Part shown: positions 15,568-24,555 of the stretch, in pieces
Numbering within the stretch: the first letter of the stretch is position 1
Layout of the letters: the number at the start of each line of letters is the position of its first letter
Source: Deltaproteobacteria bacterium
GTDB lineage: Bacteria; Myxococcota_A; UBA9160; SZUA-336
Direction of reading: 5' to 3'
Assembly: GCA_029261925.1 (NCBI GenBank)
Contig: JAJDAJ010000109.1
Location: 1 to 50,205, forward strand
Length of the DNA: 50,205 nucleotides
The notes under the pieces: model-generated
What the model was told of the DNA's origin: nothing
The model's database searches: none
What the model saw: only the letters and a program-made list of their open reading frames with translations
Made by a program: the position numbers and the translations under genes

Positions 15568-18183
15568 CTAGCTCCCGCTCAGGCGGTCGATCTCGTCGAC
15601 CAGCTCTCGTGCGGACGCGTACCGGGCCTCCGGGTCCTTCTCCAGGCACTTCAGGATCAGGGCGGCCAGGGCCGCCGGTAGATCCTCGCGCAGCTCCCGC
15701 GGGTCGGGCGGCGCCGTGTGCACGTGGTGGTAGGGCACGTTGCCCTTGCGGAACGGCAGCTGTCCGGTCGCGAGCTCGAACAGCGTGACCCCGAGCGAGT
15801 AGAGGTCCGTGCGGTGATCCACGTTGCGACCGAGGGTCTGCTCGGGCGACATGTAGAAGGGCGTGCCCGAGATCATGGTGGTGGCGTTGCGCACCTCCTC
15901 CATGAGCTTGGCCAGGCCGAAGTCCATGATCTTCACCTGCTTCTCGGTGGTCCACATGGTGTTCGCCGTCTTGATGTCGCGGTGCACCACCTTCTTGCCG
16001 TGCGCGTACGCCAGGGCCTCCGCCATCTGACGCAGGATGTAGATCACGCCGCCGGGCGCGACCGCACCGCGGTGACGCAGCACCTCCTTGAGCGTGGTGC
16101 CCTCGACGTACTCCATGGCCAGGTAGAAGCCGTGCTCCGACTCGCCGGCGTCGTACACCGTGACGATGTGGGGATGGTTGAGCTGCGCGGCGGCCTTGGC
16201 CTCGCGCAGGAAGTTCTTGAGCGCGTTGGGGTTGTTGCGCAGCCCCTCGGGCAGGACCTTGTAGGCGACATCGCGCTCGAGCACGGTGTCGCGCGCCAGG
16301 TAGACGACGCCCATGCCCCCGCGCCCCAGCTCGCGCGTGATCTCGTAGCGGTTCGGCTGCGCCGCCAGGCCGGTCACCGTCGGCGGCTGGCTCGCGCCCT
16401 GGGCAGCCTGCTGCTCGGCAGCGGCCTTGGCGCGCTCGTGCCGCTCCGCGACGTCGCGGTGGTGGTAGTCGAAGCTCAGGATCTTGTCGTAGATCTCGAC
16501 CGCGCGCGTCCAGTCCTGGCGGTGCTCCAGCGCGACCGCCAGGTCGTAGAACGCGTCGATGTTGCCGCGTGCGACCCCGCCGACGCCCGCCGCCTCGTCG
16601 AGCTTCTTGAACGAGAGCGTGAGCATGCCCTTGTCGTTGAACAGGCGCCCCAGCAGCGAGCAGGCCTCGGCGTAGCTCGGATCGTCGGCGCCCACCTGCT
16701 GCAGCAGGCGGATGGCCTGGTCTGCCTGCTCGATCTCGATGTAGATGCGGCCGGCGTCGAACAGGCGCCCGGCCCTCTCGAGCAGCTCGGCGCGTCGCAG
16801 CTCGTTGCCGTCGGCCTCGAGGCAGTCCGCCGCCTGCTCGTACTGACCGCAGGCCTCGTAGGCGCTCGAGGCCTTCTCGATCAGGTCCGCGGCGCGATAC
16901 ATCTCCGCGGCAGCAGCGTGGTCGTTGGCGCGCACGTAGTTCTCGGCGGCGTCCTCGAAGCGTCCGAGCTTGCGGCAGAGATCGGCGGCACTGACGTGGT
17001 CGCCGGCCTTGGACAGGTGGCCGATGGCCTCGGCGTCGTCGCCCTTGTCGCGCAGGAACTCGCCGAGCACGCGTGCCGCGGCCGTCTCGTCGCCCGCCCG
17101 CGTCAGCGCCTTCGCGGCCAGGTCGCCGCGGCCGACCCGCAGGAAGAGGTCCGCCGCGCGATCGTAGGCGCCCGTCTGGTAGGCGACCTTGGCCGCCCGG
17201 CCATACTCCGCGGCGCGAACGAGGATGTTCTCGGCCTCGTCGAAGCGCTCGAGCTTGCACAGCAGCTCGGCGGCCTTGCGCGCCAGCGCCTTGAGCTCGC
17301 GGGCCTTCTCGTCGGTGACCTGGTTATTGCCCCCGCCCTCCTCCGTGAACGCGTCGACCAGGCAGGCGGCGGCGTCTCCCTCGCGTCCGGCGCGCAGGAA
17401 GGACTGCGCTGCGTGCCGATGGAAGCCGATCTCGCGGTAGCAGGATCCCGCGTCGGCGAAGTTCTCGGCGCGCTCGTACATCTCCCCCGCAACGGAGTGC
17501 TTCTCGGCCGCCACGTAGCAGCGCGCCGCATCCGCGTAGGCGTCGATCTGCGCGTAGATCGCGCCCGCGGCCTCGTGCCGGCCGGCGCGGCTGTGCAGCT
17601 CGGCGGCGTCCTGGAAGCGATTCTGGTCGTGCCGGACCTCGGCGGCGCGGTCGAAGAGCTCGGCGTCGATGAACAGCTCGGCGGCCTCGTCCTTCAGTCC
17701 GCGGCCGAGCAGGTACTCGCCGGCCGCCTCGGGGCCATCGTCGTCGAGCATCTGGCGCGCGGTCTTCAGGTGCTTCTTCGCCAGCTTGCGCGACGTCTGG
17801 GGCTCGTCGACGTCGGCGTCGAAGGCCACCGGCTCCGCCTCGGCGGGCTCCGCCGTCTTGCCGCGCCGGCGCCGGCGCCCCGAGGGCCAGGCGGAGAAGA
17901 CCACCAGCCCGACGGCGCCGGCGGCGAGGCCGCCGAAGACCGGGGGGCGGGCCAGGCTCGCGGTCAGCTCCTGCACGCTGGCCAGCGCCGCGGTCACCTG
18001 CTCGATCTCGTCGGGCCGCGCGCCCTCCTGGCGCATCCGGGCGCTGAGCTCCCGGCTCAGGCCCTCGAAGCCCTCCTCGCCGTGCTTGAAATGCGCCACG
18101 GCGCCCGCCCCGGCCACGACGAGCAGGGGCAGGGCCAGCAGCAGTGCGAGGAAGCGGAGAAAGACGCGCACGTCGGGTCTCAT
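15568..18183 (-). CDS. Membrane-anchored helical-repeat protein with C-terminal Ser/Thr protein kinase
   Basis: An 871-residue protein with unusual order. Two hydrophobic helices (about 9-31 and 82-100) enclose a short loop, presumably periplasmic; a basic and acidic linker follows; residues 135-590 form a TPR-like helical solenoid with repeats such as DRAAEVR, QDAAELHSRAGRHEAAG and YEQAADCLEADG. A complete Hanks-type kinase occupies 611-870: GRGGMGVVY glycine loop, K642 in DVAYK, catalytic HRD at 734-736 in HRDIKTANT, DFG at 754-756, and SPEQ. All key catalytic residues are present, so it should be active in the cytoplasm. Bacterial kinases of this family commonly have the kinase at the N-terminus; here the solenoid comes first. 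Targets are unknown. Confidence 0.88.
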   Translation of the reverse strand: MRPDVRVFLRFLALLLALPLLVVAGAGAVAHFKHGEEGFEGLSRELSARMRQEGARPDEIEQVTAALASVQELTASLARPPVFGGLAAGAVGLVVFSAWPSGRRRRRGKTAEPAEAEPVAFDADVDEPQTSRKLAKKHLKTARQMLDDDGPEAAGEYLLGRGLKDEAAELFIDAELFDRAAEVRHDQNRFQDAAELHSRAGRHEAAGAIYAQIDAYADAARCYVAAEKHSVAGEMYERAENFADAGSCYREIGFHRHAAQSFLRAGREGDAAACLVDAFTEEGGGNNQVTDEKARELKALARKAAELLCKLERFDEAENILVRAAEYGRAAKVAYQTGAYDRAADLFLRVGRGDLAAKALTRAGDETAAARVLGEFLRDKGDDAEAIGHLSKAGDHVSAADLCRKLGRFEDAAENYVRANDHAAAAEMYRAADLIEKASSAYEACGQYEQAADCLEADGNELRRAELLERAGRLFDAGRIYIEIEQADQAIRLLQQVGADDPSYAEACSLLGRLFNDKGMLTLSFKKLDEAAGVGGVARGNIDAFYDLAVALEHRQDWTRAVEIYDKILSFDYHHRDVAERHERAKAAAEQQAAQGASQPPTVTGLAAQPNRYEITRELGRGGMGVVYLARDTVLERDVAYKVLPEGLRNNPNALKNFLREAKAAAQLNHPHIVTVYDAGESEHGFYLAMEYVEGTTLKEVLRHRGAVAPGGVIYILRQMAEALAYAHGKKVVHRDIKTANTMWTTEKQVKIMDFGLAKLMEEVRNATTMISGTPFYMSPEQTLGRNVDHRTDLYSLGVTLFELATGQLPFRKGNVPYHHVHTAPPDPRELREDLPAALAALILKCLEKDPEARYASARELVDEIDRLSGS

Positions 18184-18295
18184 CGACCGGTGGCCCCGGC
18201 CGTCTTGAGTCCCCTACTGGCTCCGGTCGGGGCCGCGCTCCCCGGGCCCGCCGGGACGGCCCAGCCCGCTCGGTCCGGGGTTCTTCAGCAGCCTG

Positions 18296-19044
18296 CTAGC
18301 CGAGCAGCATCCGCGCCGCGAGCGCCAGCACCGCCAGCGCCAGCACCGGCCGGATCAGCGCCGGCCCCACCCGGGCACCCGCGCGCGAGGCGGCATAGCC
18401 GCCGGCCGCGGAGCCGGCGGCCAGGATCAGCCCGTGGCCCCAGACGACCTTGCCCAGGGCCGCGAACACCGCCAGCGCCAGCGCCTGCTGCACGGCGTTG
18501 ATCGCGACCTTCGCGGCGTTCCCGCGCACCAGGTCGAGACCCGCCACGCCCACCAGGGCGAGCAGCAGGGGGATGCCCAGCCCGGCCTGCACGAGGCCGC
18601 CGTACAGGCCCAGCGCGCCGAACACGGCGTGCTGGACGGACGCGGGCCAGCGGCGTCCCGCCGATTCCCCGCCTCCGGGATCTGGCGCCCGCAGCAGCAG
18701 CGGCAGGAAGACCAGCATCAGCACGCCGAAGGCGCGCTGGAACAGCGCGTCCGGGACGTGCGACGCGATCAGCGCGCCGAGCAGCGATCCGACCAGCGTC
18801 GCCGGCAGGAAGCGCCGGGCCACGTCGAGCTCGCTGACACCCTCGCGGCGAAAGCCCAGAACCGAGGTCGCGCTCTGCGCCACCACCTGCACGCGATTGG
18901 TGCCGTTGGCCACCCCCGCGTCGAGACCCGCGAGCACCAGGATCGGCACGGTCAGGAAGGAGCCCCCGCCGGCGAGCGCGTTGACGAAGCCCGCAGCCGC
19001 ACCGCCGGCGAGCAGCCAGGCGATGTGCTCGGGCGACGGCAGGC

Positions 19045-19048
<4 letters not shown>
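18296..19048 (-). CDS. TauE/SafE-family membrane permease (apparent CTG start)
   Basis: Polytopic inner-membrane protein of the TauE/SafE family, which exports sulfite, sulfoacetate and related anions. The frame shows about seven or eight hydrophobic segments and the family N-terminal hallmark AGFVNALAGGGSFLTVPILV, plus the second glycine-rich motif YGGLVQAGLGIPLLLALV. No ATG, GTG or TTG precedes the hallmark in frame; the first one, GTG at 18949, would remove the conserved first helix. A CTG at 19048 overlaps the ruvB stop (CTGA) and yields a normal 250-residue protein, so I propose CTG initiation coupled to ruvB. A sequencing error is the alternative. The transported substrate is not predictable. 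Confidence 0.8.
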
Positions 19049-20071
<1,023 letters not shown>

Positions 20072-20088
<17 letters not shown>

Positions 20089-20671
20089 GCAGCGCCTCCC
20101 GGATCGCGTTCTCGAGCGTGACGTCGCGGCCGAGCTCCTCGAGCGCCGCGCGGACGGCGCGCTCGGCGTGCGCCTGCGGATAGCCCAGGTTCAGCAGCGC
20201 CCCGACGGTCGCGGCCGATACGTCCCCGTCGCCCGGACCCGCAGCCGGCTCGCCGCTGGCCGCGGCGATCGCGTCGACGCGATCGCGCAGGTCGATCAGG
20301 ATCCGCTCGGCGGTCTTCTTGCCCACACCCGGGATGCCGGTGAGCCGGCGCACGTCGCCGTCGCGGATCGCGCCCATCAGCTGCTCCACGGGCAGCCCGG
20401 AGAGGATCGCCAGGGCGACCCTCGGGCCCACTCCGCTGATGCCGAGCAGCTGGCGGAAGAGCGCCCGCTCGTCGTCACGCAGGAAGCCGTAGAGCTGCAG
20501 GGCCTCCTCGCGCACGTGGGTGTGGATGCGCAGGCGCACGGTCTTGCCCGCGTCGGGCAGCGCGACGAAGGTGGTCAGCGGCACGCGCACCTCGTAGCCG
20601 ACGCCACCGACGTCGAGCACCACCTCGTCCGGGCTCTTCTCGGCCAGCGCCCCCTCGAGCATGGCGATCAC
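20072..20671 (-). CDS. ruvA: Holliday junction-binding protein RuvA
   Basis: Tetrameric junction-binding subunit that loads RuvB. The 199-residue frame contains the N-terminal OB fold (MIAMLEGALAEKSPDEVV, THVREEALQLYGF), tandem helix-hairpin-helix motifs (LLGISGVGPRVALAIL and LTGIPGVGKKTAERI), an acidic, glycine-rich linker and the C-terminal RuvB-binding three-helix domain (AATVGALLNLGYPQAHAERAV). The GTG start at 20671 overlaps the ruvC stop (GTGA) and aligns with known RuvA N-termini. Confidence 0.97.
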
Positions 20672-21180
20672 GGCCGCAGGCCTCCCGGCAGCGCGCGACG
20701 GGCCAGCGCCAGCGCGCGGCGCGCCTCGGCACCGTGGCAGATCGCCACCGCCAGGGCGTCGGCGGCGTCGCTGGCCGGCGCGCGCTCCAGACCCAGCAGG
20801 CGCTGCACCATGGCCTGCACCTGGGGCTTGTCGGCGCGCCCGGACCCGGCGACCGCGCCCTTGACGCGCGACGGGCTGTACTCGGCCGTCGGCAGGCCGG
20901 CGATGCCGCAGACGGCCAGCGCCACGCCGCGCGCCTGTCCGAGCTTCAGCGCGGACCGGGGATTGCGCGAGACGAAGACCGCCTCGAGCGCCGCGGACTG
21001 GGGGGCGAGGTCGCCGACGATGCGGGTCAGCCGCTGCTGGATCCAGGCGAGGCGGACGGCCATCTCACCGCTCGGGGGACGCAACACACCGCTGCGCACA
21101 TGGCGCATGCTCGAGCCATCGAGATCGACGATCCCGTAGCCCGTCGCGATCGATCCGGGATCGATACCGAGAATCCGCAC
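20668..21180 (-). CDS. ruvC: Crossover junction endodeoxyribonuclease RuvC
   Basis: Holliday junction resolvase that cuts junctions made available by RuvAB. The 170-residue protein has the four acidic catalytic positions in context: ILGIDPGS, ALEAVFV, and a late SDAADALAVAICH supplying the last acids; GQARGVAL and KGAVAGSGRADKPQV are also typical. I chose the GTG at 21180, preceded by GGAGGGGGG, because the longer frame to 21285 adds a non-conserved tail. It heads ruvC-ruvA-ruvB-tauE. yebC, the usual upstream neighbour, is instead 19 kb away and a receiver-domain remnant lies here. Confidence 0.96.
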   Translation of the reverse strand: MRILGIDPGSIATGYGIVDLDGSSMRHVRSGVLRPPSGEMAVRLAWIQQRLTRIVGDLAPQSAALEAVFVSRNPRSALKLGQARGVALAVCGIAGLPTAEYSPSRVKGAVAGSGRADKPQVQAMVQRLLGLERAPASDAADALAVAICHGAEARRALALARRALPGGLRP

Positions 21181-21204
21181 GGCCCCCCTCCGGCGACGGG
21201 CCCG

Positions 21205-21210
21205 AGTATA
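21205..21210 (-). promoter_or_regulatory. Candidate -10 element for ruvCAB
   Basis: TATACT on the minus strand, 24 bases before the ruvC GTG and just upstream of its GGAGGGG ribosome site. No good -35 is visible at 17 bases. The same hexamer followed by C(C/G)GGCC occurs ahead of the nucleotide-sugar dehydrogenase gene at 40924. Confidence 0.35.
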
Positions 21211-21241
21211 GGATCGATCGGCGGACGCCGCCGCCGGCCAC

Positions 21242-21412
21242 GCCGGCCACGCCGGCCCGATCGTCGCGATCACGGCGCACGCCATGCAGGGGGACCGCGA
21301 GCGCTGCCTCGCGGCGGGGTGCGACGCCTTCCTGACCGAGCCGATCGATCGCGAGGCGCTCCGGGAGACGCTCGACGCCCTGCTGGAGAAGAGCGCTCAG
21401 CAGAGCCCGTAG
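21242..21412 (+). pseudogene. 5'-truncated response-regulator receiver domain remnant
   Basis: This plus-strand frame, closed by TAG at 21410-21412, encodes only the last third of a receiver domain: GPIVAITAHAMQGDRERC followed by AAGCDAFLTEPIDREALRE and a short tail. Upstream there is no phospho-acceptor aspartate, the frame meets a stop at 21209, and no proper start exists. Over 42 residues it is identical at 32 to the receiver domain of the hybrid kinase at 35768-37837; over the best 108 bases 87 match, so the two are clearly paralogous. The invariant lysine of the KP motif is glutamate here. It lies between divergent ruvC and the 3' end of the DUF1214 gene, whose stop it overlaps. Confidence 0.75.
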
Positions 21413-22584
21413 CGCCGCAGCACGTGGCGGCGGCGGCGCTCGAGCACCGCGCGACGCTGCTCGGGCGTGACCCGCGGCGTGTCCGCGGGCAGCTCCTCGC
21501 GCACCCGGTCCAGCTCGACGACGCGACACGTCGGCCGCGGCTGCGTCCTCGAGTGGACCCAGCGGTACTGTACCAGTCCCTGGCGACGGCCCGCGGCGTC
21601 GAGCCAGTTCGGCACGCCCGGATCGCGATCGGCGATCACCAGGCGGAAGCGGCCGTCGGCGTCGGGCCGGATCTGGGCCGCGTTCAGACTGGTCTGGTGG
21701 TGGGCGTGGTCGAGGGTCTCGAACCAGAAGTTGAGCAGGCAGACCTGCCAGTAGCTGGCCTCGGGCACGTCGCACTCCAGGATGACCGCCTCGTTCTCGC
21801 CGACGTCGAAGCGCCCGCAGCCGTAGCAGATCGCGCGCACGCCCTCCTCGACACTCGTCAGCGGCATCACAGTGTTGGGCGGGTAGCAGAGATGCTGATC
21901 GTGGACCCAGCGCGTCCAGTACGGCATGCCGTGCTCGACCCACTCCAGAGCATCCAGCAGCCGCGCGCCGAGCTCGCCCGGATCGAGCGGGGCCGGAGCG
22001 ATCCCCGCCCCGTCCTCGCGCGTGATGAACATCCGGGCCGGTACCTCGTGGTCCCAGTCCAGGAAGTACTGCCGCACCAGCACGAAGCCGGCATCGGGAT
22101 CGGTGCGCAGCCAGTTCCCGGGCCGCGGCTCGGGACCGACGGCGATCTCGAAGTGGCCGTCCGCTCCGATCTCGAGATCGCGCAGGCAGAGCTCGTTCAA
22201 GATCGGAGTCCGCCGGCCCTTGCGCGCACCGGTGCCCGGCGACTCCATCTCGTGGCACGAGGACACCTGGAAGATCAGGTCGTGGGCGCTGCCGCGCTCG
22301 CCCTCGATGCGGTAGCTGCAGCGTCCGTCGATTGCAGCGTGCTGGTACAGGTTGTCGGGGTTGTCACCGCCCCACTTCGCCGTGAGCCGGGGGTGCGGGT
22401 GGAAGATCGGCCGGTCCGGGTCGGAGTGATCCACCACCAGGTCGACCGCGTAGGTCAGCATCCGCGCCAGGTGGCGATAGCCCTCGGCCCGGCTCAGCGG
22501 ATCGCCGGGCACGTCGTCGCGCTGCACCTCGCGGCCGAGCGCGCCGAGACGACGGCAGAAGTCCTGCCAGAGCTCGCCGCTCAT
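21397..22584 (-). CDS. DUF1214-type protein of unknown function
   Basis: A 395-residue soluble protein without signal peptide or membrane helices. The C-terminal half resembles the DUF1214 family, with YGCGRFDVGENEAVILE, YWQVCLLNFWFETLDH and a late GVPNWLD; the assignment is from memory of the family. In several environmental bacteria such genes accompany sulfotransferase genes, as here, where it starts 32 bases after the sulfotransferase stop. It is the last gene of the run starting at the pump operon. Its stop overlaps the opposite-strand receiver remnant by 16 bases. No enzymatic role can be assigned. Confidence 0.7.
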   Translation of the reverse strand: MSGELWQDFCRRLGALGREVQRDDVPGDPLSRAEGYRHLARMLTYAVDLVVDHSDPDRPIFHPHPRLTAKWGGDNPDNLYQHAAIDGRCSYRIEGERGSAHDLIFQVSSCHEMESPGTGARKGRRTPILNELCLRDLEIGADGHFEIAVGPEPRPGNWLRTDPDAGFVLVRQYFLDWDHEVPARMFITREDGAGIAPAPLDPGELGARLLDALEWVEHGMPYWTRWVHDQHLCYPPNTVMPLTSVEEGVRAICYGCGRFDVGENEAVILECDVPEASYWQVCLLNFWFETLDHAHHQTSLNAAQIRPDADGRFRLVIADRDPGVPNWLDAAGRRQGLVQYRWVHSRTQPRPTCRVVELDRVREELPADTPRVTPEQRRAVLERRRRHVLRRYGLC

Positions 22585-22616
22585 CAGTGACGTCGCGGGA
22601 TCGGTCTGTCGGCTGC

Positions 22617-23882
22617 TCAAGTGACCTCCGATGGAATGTCGAAGCGCCGCTGGTAGTCGGCGAAGCGTGCGCGCTCGGTCTCGAGGTCGAGGCCGAGCTC
22701 GTCGAAGGAGTACTCGTGGCGGCCGTGCTTGGCGCGCGGCTTCGCGGCCAGGTACTCCCGCATGCAGCGCTCGGCCCCGGCGGTGTACTCGATGTCGAAG
22801 TGCGCGTACACGCCGCGGATGGTCTCGAAGGGATCCGCCATCAGGTCCGAGAAGCGCACGTCGAAGAACTGCTCCGGCGGCGCCACCCCCGCGTCGCGCG
22901 CCGCCAGCATGGCCCCGAGCCGCCCGGCCAGGCCCTCGCCGGCGAACCCCGCCTTGATCAGCTCGACGTCGACGCGCGACTGGCGCATCCAGGCCAGCGC
23001 CGAGAGCACGCTGGCCGTCGAGCCCATCGACTGCAGCGGATCGCGGTGCGTCTGCACGACGCACGCGTCCGGGTACGTCGCGAAGAGCGCCGGCAGCGCC
23101 AGCATGTGGGAGGGCGCCTTGAGCACCCAGCGCGGTGTCGGCAGCGCCCACTGGAACATCTGCAGCATGCGCCGGTGCCAGGCGAAGGCCGGGCCCAGGT
23201 CGGCGTCGGCCAGCCACGCGCCGTAGGCCGGCGCCTGCTGGCGGCCCAGGAACTCCTCCGCACGGAAGGAGTGCTGCGAGAGCCAGATGCACTCGCACGG
23301 GACCTCGCCGCCCATCTCGTGCATCGCCGCGTAGTCGGGCACCAGCTCGTTCCAGTGCCGGAAGATCCGGTCGGCGCGCGCGATCCGCGGATCCGTGCGC
23401 CAGGTCGCCGCGGTCGGGGGCGGGCACGGGAAGCGCGCCTCCCAGCTCAGCGGTGCCCGCATGCGCGGGTCCTGCGCCAGCAGCTCGTGCAGGATCGACG
23501 TGCCCGAGCGCGAGAGACCGACGATGTGCAGCGGTCGTTCGATGCGCTCCTGCTCGATCTCCGGATGGCGCCCGACCAGCTCGGTGATCCGCAGCCGGTT
23601 GACCAGCAGGTTGAGCACCTCGGCGCGCACCAGGATGCGACCGAGCAGCGTCAGGTTCGCCTCGCGATCGAGCGAGTCCAGCAGGATCGCCAGTGGCTCG
23701 CGGAAGTCGTCTCCGCTGCCGAAGTCCCCGAGACCCGTGTCGGCCCGCGCGGCGCTCAGCAGGGACTCCGGATCCAGCGGCACCAGGTTCGGGCCGTCGG
23801 CCAGCAGGTCCTCCCCCACCTCGGCCAGCCCGACCAGCCAGTCCGGCCGCTTGCTCGCGTGCTCCACGCGCGCAGCATACAT
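22617..23882 (-). CDS. PAPS-dependent sulfotransferase family protein
   Basis: A 421-residue cytoplasmic protein of the bacterial sulfotransferase family, which transfers sulfate from PAPS to a small acceptor. The 5'-phosphosulfate loop IVGLSRSGTSILHELL (about residues 119-134) and the 3'-phosphate motif VVQTHRDPLQSMGS are both present, with LKAPSHMLALPALFATYPDA between them. The acceptor is unknown. The ATG at 23882 gives a short extra N-terminus; a GTG seven codons in is an alternative. It sits 33 bases after the nitroreductase gene on the same strand. Confidence 0.85.
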   Translation of the reverse strand: MYAARVEHASKRPDWLVGLAEVGEDLLADGPNLVPLDPESLLSAARADTGLGDFGSGDDFREPLAILLDSLDREANLTLLGRILVRAEVLNLLVNRLRITELVGRHPEIEQERIERPLHIVGLSRSGTSILHELLAQDPRMRAPLSWEARFPCPPPTAATWRTDPRIARADRIFRHWNELVPDYAAMHEMGGEVPCECIWLSQHSFRAEEFLGRQQAPAYGAWLADADLGPAFAWHRRMLQMFQWALPTPRWVLKAPSHMLALPALFATYPDACVVQTHRDPLQSMGSTASVLSALAWMRQSRVDVELIKAGFAGEGLAGRLGAMLAARDAGVAPPEQFFDVRFSDLMADPFETIRGVYAHFDIEYTAGAERCMREYLAAKPRAKHGRHEYSFDELGLDLETERARFADYQRRFDIPSEVT

Positions 23883-23915
23883 CGCGGCGCCGCGAGCCGG
23901 TCCGGCGAGCGCGCC

Positions 23916-24515
23916 CTACCAGCGATCCCGGTGGATCACCTCGGCGACGGGCCGGCGCCGGACCGGACCGAAGGGTCGATCGGGGTAGCCCAGTGCGACG
24001 GTCGTGCCGATGAACACCTCGTCGGGGATTCCCAGGATGCTGCGGAACGCCTCCTCGGCCACGGCGTGGAAGGTCGTGAAGGTGGTGCCCAGCCCGAGCG
24101 CGCGCGCCGCCACGATCAGGTTCTGCGAGGCCGGGTACACGGCGCTCCAGACGAAGAGCTCCTGCGGGTCCTGCGGCGGGTAGATCTTCCGTGCGCAGCA
24201 AACGATCAGCACGGGCACGTCGGCGAGGTGACTCGCCAGGTGCAGGGCGCCGCGGATCATCCGCCGCTCGCCCTCGGACACGCCGGGGCTGTCGAGGGCG
24301 GCGGCGTTCATGCCGACCACCGGGGCGATCGCGTCGGCCAGGCGCTGCTTCACGTCGCGATCGGTCACCACGACGAAGTCCCAGCCCTGACTGTTCCCGG
24401 GGCTCGACGCCCGCGTGGCCCCGTGGATCACCTTCTCGATCAGCGCCTCGGGGACCGGGTCCGGCTTCAGGTACCGGATCGCCCGACACGTCTCCATGGC
24501 CTCGAACACATCCAT
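23916..24515 (-). CDS. Nitroreductase-family FMN oxidoreductase
   Basis: A 199-residue flavoprotein of the nitroreductase superfamily, typically a homodimer using NAD(P)H. Family features are the N-terminal AMETCRAIRYLKPDPV, the FMN-contact segment TRASSPGNSQGWDFVVVTD, and the C-terminal AARALGLGTTFTTF and ALGYPDRP. It lies 40 bases downstream of the RND permease gene and is followed by a sulfotransferase, suggesting reduction of an imported or stored compound, but the substrate is not evident. It is distinct from the larger Acg-like nitroreductase at 30628-31725. Confidence 0.87.
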   Translation of the reverse strand: MDVFEAMETCRAIRYLKPDPVPEALIEKVIHGATRASSPGNSQGWDFVVVTDRDVKQRLADAIAPVVGMNAAALDSPGVSEGERRMIRGALHLASHLADVPVLIVCCARKIYPPQDPQELFVWSAVYPASQNLIVAARALGLGTTFTTFHAVAEEAFRSILGIPDEVFIGTTVALGYPDRPFGPVRRRPVAEVIHRDRW

Positions 24516-24555
24516 GGCCCCTGCATACCAGACCCGGCCCCGGCGGGCAGGTCGG

